From the NCBI RefSeq assembly GCF_019042245.1, contig NZ_JAHQCX010000028.1, positions 1-64,000 on the forward strand: a stretch of DNA of 64,000 nucleotides. Direction: 5' to 3'. The notes beneath the pieces were generated by a model. It searched no databases and was not told the DNA's origin. It worked only from the letters and a program-made list of their open reading frames with translations. Source of the DNA: Diplocloster modestus. GTDB lineage: Bacteria > Bacillota > Clostridia > Lachnospirales > Lachnospiraceae. Positions 1-10,205 of this stretch are shown here, piece after piece (within the stretch, counting starts at the first letter, position 1; each line of letters opens with the position of its first letter). Made by a program: the position numbers and the translations under genes.

Positions 1-113
1 TCAAACAAAGTGGGATATTTATTCTATTATCCCATATGTTTATCCTTAACTAACTGACATTGGCCGTGAATAGTAACGTTTTATTTTCAGTTTTATCCAG
101 ATAAAAAAAGTCC

Positions 114-140
114 AAAAAAGGGGCCCCTTTTCAGGGCCCC
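114..140 (-). terminator. Rho-independent terminator of groESL
   Basis: On the minus strand a 7-bp stem (GGGGCCC pairing with GGGCCCC, 7-base loop) is followed directly by a run of six T, 13 bases past the groEL stop codon. The remaining bases at the window edge (1-113) hold only a weak hairpin at 11-34 and no gene that I can see. Confidence 0.9.
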
Positions 141-152
141 ATTAAAAAGGAA

Positions 153-1784
<1,632 letters not shown>

Positions 1785-1798
1785 CTACTCTTTCTATA

Positions 1799-2083
1799 TT
1801 ATTCGATGATTGCTAAGATATCGGACTGTTTTACGATGATGTATTCGTCTTCATCGATTTTTACTTCTGTTCCGGCATATTTGGAATATATAATCTTATC
1901 GCCAGCTTTTACTTCCATCTTGACTTCTTTCCCGTCTACCGTTCCACCGGGTCCTACTGCTATTACTTCTGCCTGCTGAGGTTTCTCTTTGTTCTGTCCA
2001 GGTAATACGATACCGGATTTTGTAGTTTCTTCTGCTTCTAACTGTTTAATAACTACTCTGTCTCCCAACGGTACTAATTTCAT
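1799..2083 (-). CDS. groES: Co-chaperonin GroES (Hsp10)
   Basis: The 94-residue lid of the GroEL chamber. The sequence has the family N-terminus ([13 protein letters not shown]), the mobile-loop region with GIVLPG at about 24-29, and the conserved [15 protein letters not shown] stretch near the C-terminal third. The start has a good AGGAGG-like site just upstream. It is the first gene of groES-groEL, directly behind a CIRCE operator and a sigma-A-type promoter, so it should be repressed by HrcA and induced by heat or misfolded protein. Confidence 0.99.
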   Translation of the reverse strand: MKLVPLGDRVVIKQLEAEETTKSGIVLPGQNKEKPQQAEVIAVGPGGTVDGKEVKMEVKAGDKIIYSKYAGTEVKIDEDEYIIVKQSDILAIIE

Positions 2084-2120
2084 GATAATTCCTCCTTAAT
2101 GAATTCTGCTTTGTGTATTA

Positions 2121-2147
2121 TTAGCACTCACTTTATTCGAGTGCTAA
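2121..2147 (-). promoter_or_regulatory. CIRCE operator of groESL
   Basis: A perfect inverted repeat TTAGCACTC-N9-GAGTGCTAA, the known HrcA binding site, lies between the promoter and the groES start. The repressor gene hrcA is in this window (33896-34927) and has its own copy. Confidence 0.97.
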
Positions 2148-2158
2148 CCGATAGTCAT

Positions 2159-2187
2159 ATATTAGATAATTCTCGCCTTTCGTGCAA
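2159..2187 (-). promoter_or_regulatory. Sigma-A-type promoter of groESL
   Basis: On the minus strand TTGCAC (2182-2187) and TAATAT (2159-2164) are separated by 17 bases, and the CIRCE operator begins about 11 bases past the -10 box. Spacing and position fit a housekeeping promoter under HrcA control. Confidence 0.8.
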
Positions 2188-2369
2188 CTTTACATATTGG
2201 CGATTTTCTCAATATATTCTCATTTTTTCTAGATTATTCTAACATTTTTATCCATTTTCTTAATTTTATCCTTTTTATACGATTTTATACTTTTTTTATA
2301 CTTTTTCGTGCAGCTTTGCTGCACGCACGCCTGCGGGGTATAAACCTGGGGGGATGCAACCATGGGCCG

Positions 2370-2424
2370 GAGAGGCTGGAACACTGTCCGAGCCCCCGTT
2401 GGGGAGTTTGTTCCGGGCCCTCTC
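2370..2424 (-). repeat. LIR-A hairpin copy A1 (core only)
   Basis: A short relative of the long hairpins at 29.3, 29.8, 45.4 and 46.8 kb. Read on the minus strand it has the apical region AAACTC ... TCGGACAGT enclosed by GGAAC/GTTCC and a further GC stem (GAGAGG/CCCTCTC). Its inner apical stem is CCCC/GGGG where other copies have GCC/GGC, which keeps pairing with different bases. The long outer arms of the other copies are missing. It lies in the 382-base gap between codY and the groES promoter, which otherwise holds the codY terminator and a small hairpin at 2307-2325. Confidence 0.6.
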
Positions 2425-2452
2425 ACAACTCCCTGCCTAACGCAGACAATCG

Positions 2453-2484
2453 AAAAATACTGCCTCCAAGTTTAGAGACAGTAT
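2453..2484 (-). terminator. Probable terminator of codY
   Basis: On the minus strand a 10-bp stem (ATACTGTCTC with GAGGCAGTAT, one G-T pair) is followed by a T run. It lies 46 bases past the codY stop and would end the comM-dprA-topA-codY transcript before the groES promoter. Confidence 0.75.
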
Positions 2485-2529
2485 CCCTTATACCCCACGG
2501 TTCAAGTGAGGTAGGTTATTTGAGTTTCA

Positions 2530-3345
2530 TTAATAATCTGTGCTTTTGATATTCAGTTCCATAGACATTCTTTTGCGTTCCTTGATATCATCCAGTTCTT
2601 CGAATATATAATCGTTTATTACTTTGATATAGGTGCCTTTCATACCGGAGGAACGGGACTCAATCACACCAGCGCTTTCGAACTTGCGCAGGGCGTTGAC
2701 GATTACGGAACGGGTGATCCCCACATTGTCCGCGACCTTGCTGGCGATCAGGATTCCTTCCGGTCCTCCCAGCTCATCGAAGATACAGATGATCGCTTCC
2801 AGTTCCGAGAAAGACAGGCTGTTGATCGCGGCCTTAACTACCTGGATCTGCCGTTTTCTGGTCTCCGCTTCTTCCTTTTCAGCCCGCATCATCTCCAGGC
2901 CGACAACGGTTGCTCCATATTCACACAGGATGATATCTCCGATATCGAACCGGACATCCTTTTTATATACAAACAGAGTGCCCAAACGCTCCCCCGAAAT
3001 ATCGATGGGCGTTATGATTGCCTCATAATTCAGCACATCTTCCGAGTCAAAACCCAGAGTCTGCAGATTTACATTTTCTTTTGTAGAAAGGATGGACAGC
3101 CATCGTTCGTTCAGAGTCCGATCTATAAACTGACCCACACGGTCTGATATCAATTCGGTAATCTCCTCGACATCCAGACATTTGGATGAACCCAGAACCT
3201 TTCCTTTTTTACTGACCACCAGTATGTTGGAATCCAGAATATCCGCCAGCACCGCGCAGATATCATTAAAGACCACCTTACTGTGGCTGTTATTATGAAG
3301 CAGCTTATTAATCTTTCTGGTTTTGTCTAATAGTTGAATACTCAT
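2530..3345 (-). CDS. codY: GTP/branched-chain amino acid-sensing repressor CodY
   Basis: Global regulator of nutrient limitation in Firmicutes; with bound isoleucine/valine and GTP it represses many stationary-phase genes. The N-terminus MSIQLLDKTRKINKLL is the family signature, followed by a GAF ligand domain to about residue 150 and a winged helix near residues 200-240 (SKVADNVGITRSVIVNALRKF, the part conserved in all CodY proteins, split here as SKVADNVGITR and SVIVNALRKF). At 271 residues it is slightly longer than the usual 255-260, the extra being at the C-terminus. It lies 69 bases after topA, and a CodY-box-like site precedes it, suggesting autoregulation. Confidence 0.97.
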   Translation of the reverse strand: MSIQLLDKTRKINKLLHNNSHSKVVFNDICAVLADILDSNILVVSKKGKVLGSSKCLDVEEITELISDRVGQFIDRTLNERWLSILSTKENVNLQTLGFDSEDVLNYEAIITPIDISGERLGTLFVYKKDVRFDIGDIILCEYGATVVGLEMMRAEKEEAETRKRQIQVVKAAINSLSFSELEAIICIFDELGGPEGILIASKVADNVGITRSVIVNALRKFESAGVIESRSSGMKGTYIKVINDYIFEELDDIKERKRMSMELNIKSTDY

Positions 3346-3379
3346 GGCGACCTCCTAAACAACCACAATTCTAACATGG

Positions 3380-3394
3380 AATTGTCTGAAAATC
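3380..3394. promoter_or_regulatory. CodY-box-like site upstream of codY
   Basis: The plus strand reads AATTGTCTGAAAATC, 13 of 15 matches to the known CodY box AATTTTCWGAAAATT. It lies 35 bases ahead of the codY start in the short topA-codY gap. Autoregulation is an inference. Confidence 0.65.
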
Positions 3395-3414
3395 AACCGA
3401 ATTATCTCACATCT

Positions 3415-5505
3415 TTAAGAAGTTTTTTCTTTTTTTTCTTTGTTTATTACCTTGACATAACCGCAGTGTTCATTGGCGCAGACGAGCTTACTTCCCTTCT
3501 CCACCATGTATCCTCCGCATTCCGGACATTTCTCCTGGGACGGCTTCTGCCAGGACATAAAATCACATTCCGGATTATCCTCGCATCCGTAGTAACGGCG
3601 GCCTTTTTTCGTCTTGCGCAGCACGATTTCCTTTCCACACTTCGGACACGTAACGCCCACCTTTTCCAGGTATGGCTTGGTATTGCGGCAGTCGGGAAAT
3701 CCAGGACAGGCCAGGAATCTGCCATGAGGACCATATTTGATCACCATATTCCTGCCGCACTCCTCACAGATTACATCGGTGACTTCATCTTCTATCTTCA
3801 CCTGCTCCAGTTCTTTTTCCGCTTTTTCCACTGCATCTCTCAGATCCGGATAAAAATTGCTGACCACTGTTTTCCAATTGACCGTGCCTTCTTCCACACA
3901 GTCCAGCAGGCCCTCCATATTCGCGGTGAAATTCACATCCACGATACTGGGGAAGCTCTGCTTCATGATGGAATTAACCACGTCCCCTAACTCGGTCAGA
4001 TAGAGATTTTTATTTTCCTTCGCCACATAACGTCTGGCGATGATTGTGGTAATGGTAGGAGCATAGGTGCTGGGCCGTCCGATCCCCAGTTCCTCCAGCG
4101 TCTTGACTAACGTGGCCTCCGTATAATGAGCCGGCGGCTGTGTAAAATGCTGTTTTTGGTCAAATTCATTCAGATGAATCTGGGTATCTGTAGTAATCTG
4201 TCTGGCCAGCACATTGTTCTGCTGCTTTTCTTCGTCATCTATTTCATAGACGGACATAAAACCGTCAAACGCCAGACGGGAAGCTGCTACCGTAAAACGA
4301 TAATCCCGCGCGTCTATTTTAATGGAAGTCGTCTCATATCTGGCCGGGCTCATCCTGCTGGCTGTAAAGCGTTTCCAGATCAACTGATACAGGCGGAACT
4401 GATCCCGTGATAAGGATTCCTTCAACATAGCGGGAAGCCTAGTGATATCTGTCGGACGGATCGCCTCGTGGGCGTCCTGGATCTTTTTGCCCTTACTGGA
4501 AGACGCCTGGGCGGTGGTCACGTAATCTTTTCCGTAGACCTCCTCCACATAGGCTCTCGCATTCGCATCCGCCTCGTCGGAGATTCTCGTGGAATCCGTA
4601 CGCAGGTAGGAGATCACACCAACCGTACCGTTGCCCGCGATTTCGATCCCTTCATACAGCTGCTGCGCCAGACGCATGGTTTTCTGGGTGGAAAAATTCA
4701 AAAGCTTGGAAGCTTCCTGCTGCAGGGTACTGGTTGTAAAGGGAAGCGGCGGTTTCTTGATCCGCTCACCGGTCTTGACATCAGCCACCTGATAGTCGGC
4801 TCCCTCCAGATCTTTCAGGATCTGGTTCAGCTCTTCTTCATTCCGGATTGTGCGCTTGCCGTCTTTATCCCCATAGAATTTGGCGACCAATACTTTTTTT
4901 TCCCCGGGAATACCAAAATTTGCATCCAGGGTCCAGTACTCTTCCGGAATAAATGCGTCGATCTCTTCTTCCCGGTCGGCAATGATACGAAGCGCCACTG
5001 ACTGCACACGTCCCGCACTCAATCCCCTCTTAACCTTTGCCCACAGCAGGGGGCTGATCCGATAACCAACCATACGGTCCAGAATTCTTCTGGTCTGCTG
5101 CGCATTTACCAGATTCATATCAATATCCCTGGGTTCTTTCAGAGAAGCCTTCACCGCATTTTTGGTAATTTCGTTAAAACTGATTCTGGCCATTCTATTA
5201 TCTTCCAGCTTAAGGGCCTTGGACAGATGCCAGGAGATCGCCTCTCCTTCCCGGTCAGGGTCAGTCGCCAGAAAAATCTTATCTGCTTTCTTAACTTTCT
5301 TGCGCAGATCAGCCAGCAGTTCCCCTTTCCCCCGGATCGTAATATACTTGGGTTCATAATCATGTTCAATATCGATTCCCAGCTGACTCTTGGGCAGATC
5401 CCTTACGTGACCACCCGACGCCGCCACATCATAATTGGAACCGAGGAATTTTTTAATCGTTTTCACCTTCGCCGGTGATTCCACGATCACTAAATACTTA
5501 GCCAT
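3415..5505 (-). CDS. topA: DNA topoisomerase I (TopA)
   Basis: Type IA topoisomerase that relaxes negative supercoils by cutting one strand. The 696-residue protein starts with the TOPRIM domain (MAKYLVIVESPAKVKTIKKF), carries acidic TOPRIM residues in ATDPDREGE near 80-88 and the active-site tyrosine in the GVISYLRTDSTRIS motif near residue 300. It ends in three zinc ribbons of the CxxC...CxxxxxxC kind (about 585-690). It belongs to the comM-dprA-topA-codY cluster, an order known in clostridia. It is intact and of normal length. Confidence 0.98.
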   Translation of the reverse strand: MAKYLVIVESPAKVKTIKKFLGSNYDVAASGGHVRDLPKSQLGIDIEHDYEPKYITIRGKGELLADLRKKVKKADKIFLATDPDREGEAISWHLSKALKLEDNRMARISFNEITKNAVKASLKEPRDIDMNLVNAQQTRRILDRMVGYRISPLLWAKVKRGLSAGRVQSVALRIIADREEEIDAFIPEEYWTLDANFGIPGEKKVLVAKFYGDKDGKRTIRNEEELNQILKDLEGADYQVADVKTGERIKKPPLPFTTSTLQQEASKLLNFSTQKTMRLAQQLYEGIEIAGNGTVGVISYLRTDSTRISDEADANARAYVEEVYGKDYVTTAQASSSKGKKIQDAHEAIRPTDITRLPAMLKESLSRDQFRLYQLIWKRFTASRMSPARYETTSIKIDARDYRFTVAASRLAFDGFMSVYEIDDEEKQQNNVLARQITTDTQIHLNEFDQKQHFTQPPAHYTEATLVKTLEELGIGRPSTYAPTITTIIARRYVAKENKNLYLTELGDVVNSIMKQSFPSIVDVNFTANMEGLLDCVEEGTVNWKTVVSNFYPDLRDAVEKAEKELEQVKIEDEVTDVICEECGRNMVIKYGPHGRFLACPGFPDCRNTKPYLEKVGVTCPKCGKEIVLRKTKKGRRYYGCEDNPECDFMSWQKPSQEKCPECGGYMVEKGSKLVCANEHCGYVKVINKEKKEKTS

Positions 5506-5546
5506 TTAATACCCTCCGAAAATCTACTTAACTTAAAACCACCGGT

Positions 5547-6431
5547 TTATACCGGAAAGTCTCTTCTGACAAATTTCCCCTTTGCCGCTTCTTCTATGCA
5601 TTCCTTTAGCTGAAGGGACAATAATATTGGAAATACTTCCTGTATAGGCAAGGCGGTTACCGCCATAATTTCATCTACACTTTTTGGGACTAAATCCAAA
5701 CAAGCATACACCGAAACTTCTTTTTTTTCAAGTGGTATCTTCATTTTTTTCGATTTCCCGTCAGATTTACCAAATATGATTCCAAGTCCTTCCAGCAATT
5801 CTTCCGGCCGTAATGCAATACCGGCTCCCTGGGCGATCAGCCGGTTACATCCCATGCTGAGCGGGTCTGTCACCCGGCCCGGCAGCGCAAATACGTCCTT
5901 TCCCTGTTCTAACGCCAGATCAGCCGTAATTAAAGACCCGCTCTTTTCTTTGGCTTCAATTACCAGTACCAGATCCGCCAGGCCGCTGATGATCCGGTTT
6001 CTGGCCGGAAAATGCCAGTTGACCGGCTGTTCCCCATTGGGATACTCTGAAATCACTCCGCCTTCCTTTATAATCTGTTCATACAGCCTGTAATTCTCTC
6101 TGGGATAGCAGATATCTACCCCACAGCCCATAACCGCGAATGTCAGTCCTCCCGCTTCTAACGCCCCTTCCTGGGCGCATCCGTCGATCCCCTTCGCCAA
6201 TCCGCTGATAATCTGAACCCCGTTGGCTGCCAGCACTCTGCCGAATTCCCGAGCTTTACTCCTCCCATAGGCACTGCACATACGCGCTCCCACGATGGCC
6301 ACTGCCGGCACTTCCGGATCCGGCAGTTTCCCCCTTACGTAAAGACCTTGGGGATATGCCTGTATTTTCCCCAGCCTCTCCGGATAGGCCGGCTCTCCAT
6401 AAGAAACATATTCCGTTCTTTCCATATTCAT
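5547..6431 (-). CDS. dprA: DNA processing protein DprA (Smf)
   Basis: Binds incoming single-stranded DNA during transformation and loads RecA. The Rossmann-like core carries VGARMCSAYGRSKARE near 47-62, SGLAKGIDGCAQEGAL near 76-91 and the conserved PARNRIISGLAD near 142-153, all family hallmarks. The C-terminal part (about 235-290) resembles the DprA winged-helix domain. The N-terminus is shorter than in many homologues (294 residues in total, no SAM-like domain). It lies 7 bases after comM. With comEC at 48.1 kb it gives the window two DNA-uptake genes. Confidence 0.95.
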   Translation of the reverse strand: MNMERTEYVSYGEPAYPERLGKIQAYPQGLYVRGKLPDPEVPAVAIVGARMCSAYGRSKAREFGRVLAANGVQIISGLAKGIDGCAQEGALEAGGLTFAVMGCGVDICYPRENYRLYEQIIKEGGVISEYPNGEQPVNWHFPARNRIISGLADLVLVIEAKEKSGSLITADLALEQGKDVFALPGRVTDPLSMGCNRLIAQGAGIALRPEELLEGLGIIFGKSDGKSKKMKIPLEKKEVSVYACLDLVPKSVDEIMAVTALPIQEVFPILLSLQLKECIEEAAKGKFVRRDFPV

Positions 6432-6438
6432 GCCCCCT

Positions 6439-7983
6439 TTAATGCCAGAATTTCCGATCGCCCATCCGGTACATTACAGCCTCACTTAAGTGTTCCGTAC
6501 GGATTCTATCGCTGCCGTCCAGATCTGCGATGGTTCTCGCCACCCGCAGTACGCGGTGGCAGCCCCGCATGCTCATGTCCAGTTTATCAAAGACTTCCGA
6601 AAGCAGCGTTTCTTCCTTTTTCCCCAGCGCGCAGTACGTCCCGATGGCCGCCGGCGTCAGTTCCGCGTTATAGCGGAAGGGAGTCCCCTGATACCTCCGG
6701 CGCTGTATTTCATGAGCTCTGGAAACCCGTTCGCGGATAGCTTCGGATGTCTCCCCTATCCTCTTAGCTGCCATTCTCCCATATTCCATCCTGGGCACCT
6801 CCGAGCAGATATCCATTCGGTCCAGCAGCGGTCCGCTGATTTTTCCCAGATATCTTTTGATCTCTCCGGAATTACAGCTGCACTTTTCCATATCCGGGTA
6901 AAAACCGCACCGACAGGGATTCATAGCTGCCGCCAGCATAAAATCCGCCGGAAATGTATAGTTTCCCCTGTTTCTGGCGATATGGATCACCCGCTCCTCC
7001 ATCGGCTGCCGTAAGATCTCCAGGGCCGGTTTGGAAAACTCGGGAATCTCGTCCAGAAAAAGCACCCCCAGATGAGCCAGACTGATCTCACCTGGCCTGG
7101 GTATCCTCCCTCCGCCGGCCAGCGCATTTGTCGTAACCGTATGGTGAGGAGAACGAAACGGACGTTTCCGAATCAACCCCTCGCCCTTTTTGAGAAGTCC
7201 GCACACGCTGTATATCTTCGTTATCTCCAGGCTTTCCTCCATCGTCAGCCTGGGCAGGATCGTGGGGATTCTCTTGGCTATCATCGTCTTTCCCGCTCCC
7301 GGCGGCCCGATAATGAGCAGATTATGCCTGCCGCTCACTGCTACCTCCGCGGCCCGTTTTACCGCTTCCTGGCCGAAGATATCCGCATAATCCATACGCT
7401 CTTCCGTCTCTCCTTGTGTAAGCAGTTCTTCCGGATCCACATATTCCGGCTGGAGCGCCGTCTCATCATTCAGATAGGCAATCACTTCCGCAAGTGTCTG
7501 AACCCCGATCACTGTAAGCCCCGGAATCGCAGCTGCCTCCTGCGCGTTCTGTTTCGGGACAATACAGCAGTCACACTTCATTTCCTTCGCTCCGGCCGCC
7601 ATGGTCAGAATACCATTTACCGGATTCACTTCCGCATTCAGGCTTAACTCCCCTGCGATCACCACCTTCTCCATCCTTCCGGCCGGTACCATCCCCAACG
7701 CCCCCAGAATCGCGGACGCAATGGGAAGATCAAAAGCAGACCCCGCCTTCCTGATATCTGCCGGCCAAAGGTTCACCGTGATCCGCTTCACCGGCAGACG
7801 GATTCCCGTATTCCTCATAGCCGAGCGGACACGATCCTGCGCCTCCTTCACCTCCGAAGCCAGATAGCCCACCATATTCATAACCGGAAGTCCGTCACTG
7901 ATATCCGCCTCCACATGCACCGGAATACTCTCAATCCCGCACACACACGCAGACAATACGCTACTAAACATATAACACCTCAT
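6439..7983 (-). CDS. comM: YifB/ComM-family Mg-chelatase-like AAA+ ATPase
   Basis: Hexameric AAA+ helicase family that in Gram-negative bacteria promotes branch migration during transformation. The N-terminal Lon-protease-like fold (about 1-165, with a SLNAEVNPVNGIL motif) has no protease role. The ATPase carries Walker A GPPGAGKTMIAKRIP near 226-240, Walker B VLFLDEIPEF near 307-316, and a C-terminal Mg-chelatase domain. First of comM-dprA-topA-codY, about 110 bases downstream of a clear promoter. At 514 residues it is full length. The role in transformation is taken from the family and has not been shown for clostridia. Confidence 0.95.
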   Translation of the reverse strand: MRCYMFSSVLSACVCGIESIPVHVEADISDGLPVMNMVGYLASEVKEAQDRVRSAMRNTGIRLPVKRITVNLWPADIRKAGSAFDLPIASAILGALGMVPAGRMEKVVIAGELSLNAEVNPVNGILTMAAGAKEMKCDCCIVPKQNAQEAAAIPGLTVIGVQTLAEVIAYLNDETALQPEYVDPEELLTQGETEERMDYADIFGQEAVKRAAEVAVSGRHNLLIIGPPGAGKTMIAKRIPTILPRLTMEESLEITKIYSVCGLLKKGEGLIRKRPFRSPHHTVTTNALAGGGRIPRPGEISLAHLGVLFLDEIPEFSKPALEILRQPMEERVIHIARNRGNYTFPADFMLAAAMNPCRCGFYPDMEKCSCNSGEIKRYLGKISGPLLDRMDICSEVPRMEYGRMAAKRIGETSEAIRERVSRAHEIQRRRYQGTPFRYNAELTPAAIGTYCALGKKEETLLSEVFDKLDMSMRGCHRVLRVARTIADLDGSDRIRTEHLSEAVMYRMGDRKFWH

Positions 7984-8092
7984 TTCATAATTGTAAAATG
8001 CAGAGATCGCGTTTTTGTATAAAATTGTGAGTTAATATAGGAAAAATCGGCGATACGCCGGAAAACAGACAAAGAACTTGTCCGATAAGCTT

Positions 8093-8121
8093 ACTATACT
8101 ATAAAATAGCTGTTATATCAA
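8093..8121 (-). promoter_or_regulatory. Sigma-A-type promoter of comM-dprA-topA-codY
   Basis: On the minus strand TTGATA (8116-8121), a 17-base spacer and TATAGT (8093-8098) lie about 110 bases ahead of the comM start. The 359-base gap (7984-8342) otherwise holds repeat B1. Confidence 0.7.
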
Positions 8122-8173
8122 TACTTAACTGTTAAAATACATGACATAATAAGTTTATTCGAATTAATATTCA

Positions 8174-8311
8174 GGGAGGGGACTGGCACCTTTCGGCAGT
8201 AAAGCCCGATTTTTCAGCAGCCAGGGGAGAAAGGGGCCTGTCCCCGGATGCCGGAATACTCCAGTTAACATCCGGGGACAGGCCCCTCTCATCCTGCCAG
8301 GCGCCAGTCCC
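8174..8311. repeat. REP-B inverted repeat copy B1
   Basis: Two nested inverted repeats: an outer GGGACTGGCACC facing GGCGCCAGTCCC, and an inner 19-base arm, GGGGCCTGTCCCCGGATG-type, facing CATCCGGGGACAGGCCCC. The same motifs recur at 16.5 and 42.2 kb. Such GGGGACAGG-type palindromes resemble REP elements moved by Y1-type (RAYT/TnpA_REP) transposases; that link is inference and no such transposase is in the window. Confidence 0.8.
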
Positions 8312-8342
8312 AAACTTTATTATACTGCGGAGCCTGTAAAAG

Positions 8343-10187
8343 TCAGAAGGTCGGGTATATGTCGTTCACCTGTCCTCCAGTTCCAACAAAGTTATTACCG
8401 CTGGACCAGGTGGTATTGTTGATCATCGGCTTAAATTCGAAGGATGCGCCGGCCGGTATCCGCTCCGTCTCATATACCCAGACATCGGAGCTTACATTCA
8501 GCATCTTGCGTCCTATATCCCAGGTAAGCGGATAACTGTCTCCCCGCAGGTACATATCGTTGCCAAGCCCCACATCATAGTGGACCCGGATCGTCGTTAC
8601 ATTCCTGGCCGGAGGAGTATAGGCCGCCACGGAGCCCGACGTGAATACGTATGCGGTCTTTGCCGGAATCTGCAGGCTGATCTGCTTCCCGGTCACGCCG
8701 CCGGCAGTGATGTTAACGGAAACAGACGTATCCAGCAGGTTCGTCAGTCCGGTGCCCACGCCCAGGGAACTCTCCGCCCTGATCGGTATCTGGCGCGTCT
8801 CATTGCTGGTCCCGTTATTGATCACGGTGATGACTTCCTGACCGGTCGTGTCATTCCTGCGGGAATACGCGTAGATATTATCTTCCACCCACATTTCCCG
8901 CTGGGTGCCGGTCTGGAGGCAGTTATAATCTTTGCGCAGCTGGCTCAGTCTTTGAATCAGTTTATACATGTTTCCGTCTTCAGAAAATCCGGGCATCACT
9001 TCCCGGTTTTCCTTATTGGCGATCCCGGCCCACTCGGTGGGAACACCGCCGCCATAGCAGTTCTGCTCCGTTCCGTAATAGACGTCGGGGATACCCCGGA
9101 CTGTGAACAGGAAGGTCAGCGCCAGCCGGAGCTTCTGATAATTATCGTCCGCCAGACACAGGAACCGGTCTCTGTCATGGTTATCTATGAAAGTGACCAG
9201 ATGATTGACATCCTTATATTTGTAATCCTGATCCAGAATCGATTTCACAGTGGTAAAGCTCGCATCATGGGCGAAAACTTCCCTGGCCTGGAAGAACAGC
9301 GGGAAATCCAGCACCCCCCATTCATAATTGGCAAAATCGCTTACATAGTCCACATCCCCTACAAAGATTTCCCCAAAGGAAGGCACGCCCAGATACTGCT
9401 CGAATTCCTGCAGGAAGTCTTTGGGTATGGAACGGGCAGCATCCACCCGTACGCCGTCTGCCCCGGTCATATCGATCCAGTTTTTATAAGCGTCTTTGAT
9501 GGCTGCCCGCGCGTCGGGATTATCCTGGTTCAAATCATCCAGCCCGCCCAGATCATAATTCAGAACCTGGAAAGGGTTATCCCAGTTTGTAATATCCCCG
9601 TAATGATGATACCAGCTTGGATTATTAAACGGCGCGGCCGGCTGGTAGTCGGCCGAACTATAAGTGGTGGCGGTCCCGGCGAAATAGTCCGCGGTATGGT
9701 TCGGCACCACGTCCAGAATCACCTTCAGTCCCTTGGCATGCGCTGAGTTCACCAGATCAATCAAATCCTGCTTGGTTCCGTAATGGGGATCTGCTGAATT
9801 GTAATCATGAGTAAAATATCCGTGATATCCGGATTCCTCTCCGTCCCTGCTCAATAGTTCATTCTGGGACGGAGGTGAGATCCAGATCGCCGTAACCCCG
9901 AGATTCTTGATATAATCCAGCTTCTGTGTCAGTCCCTTCCAGTCGCCCCCCTGGGTGTATTTCAACTGTCCGGGCCGGTATTCCTGGTTAAGCGTTCCGT
10001 TATTCGTGGAATCGCCGTCATAGAAACGGTCCGTCAATACCATATAAATAATATCACTTTCATTCAGCGCGCTGCTTGGCTGGGTATTCGTCTCAGCCAA
10101 AACCTGCGACGGCATGAGCAGGGAAACACAGAACAGGACAGCTAACACCATACTAAGAGCCTTCATCCGAAAGTTCTTCTTATACAT
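8343..10187 (-). CDS. Secreted alpha-amylase (GH13) with C-terminal carbohydrate-binding-like domain
   Basis: Endo-acting starch hydrolase. The start is the ATG at 10187, 6 bases after a perfect AGGAGG; an upstream GTG in frame would bury that site. A signal peptide (charged start, hydrophobic core, cut after VLA near residue 31) predicts export. The GH13 barrel shows DVVPNHTAD near 159-167 and the catalytic triad Asp249 (GVRVDAAR), Glu273 (FGEIF) and Asp338 (FIDNHDRDRF). After a beta domain, residues from about 525 to 614 form an extra beta-rich region (VHYDVG...YLRGDSYPLTWD) resembling starch-binding modules. It is last in the glucan operon, 18 bases after the malG-like gene. Confidence 0.93.
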   Translation of the reverse strand: MYKKNFRMKALSMVLAVLFCVSLLMPSQVLAETNTQPSSALNESDIIYMVLTDRFYDGDSTNNGTLNQEYRPGQLKYTQGGDWKGLTQKLDYIKNLGVTAIWISPPSQNELLSRDGEESGYHGYFTHDYNSADPHYGTKQDLIDLVNSAHAKGLKVILDVVPNHTADYFAGTATTYSSADYQPAAPFNNPSWYHHYGDITNWDNPFQVLNYDLGGLDDLNQDNPDARAAIKDAYKNWIDMTGADGVRVDAARSIPKDFLQEFEQYLGVPSFGEIFVGDVDYVSDFANYEWGVLDFPLFFQAREVFAHDASFTTVKSILDQDYKYKDVNHLVTFIDNHDRDRFLCLADDNYQKLRLALTFLFTVRGIPDVYYGTEQNCYGGGVPTEWAGIANKENREVMPGFSEDGNMYKLIQRLSQLRKDYNCLQTGTQREMWVEDNIYAYSRRNDTTGQEVITVINNGTSNETRQIPIRAESSLGVGTGLTNLLDTSVSVNITAGGVTGKQISLQIPAKTAYVFTSGSVAAYTPPARNVTTIRVHYDVGLGNDMYLRGDSYPLTWDIGRKMLNVSSDVWVYETERIPAGASFEFKPMINNTTWSSGNNFVGTGGQVNDIYPTF

Positions 10188-10205
10188 GATATTCCTCCTC
10201 ACCTT

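Noticed and set aside
2229-2426. A 65-codon minus-strand frame over repeat A1
   Set aside because: It runs through the promoter-terminator gap and a hairpin, has a Lys-rich tail from AT-rich DNA and no ribosome site.
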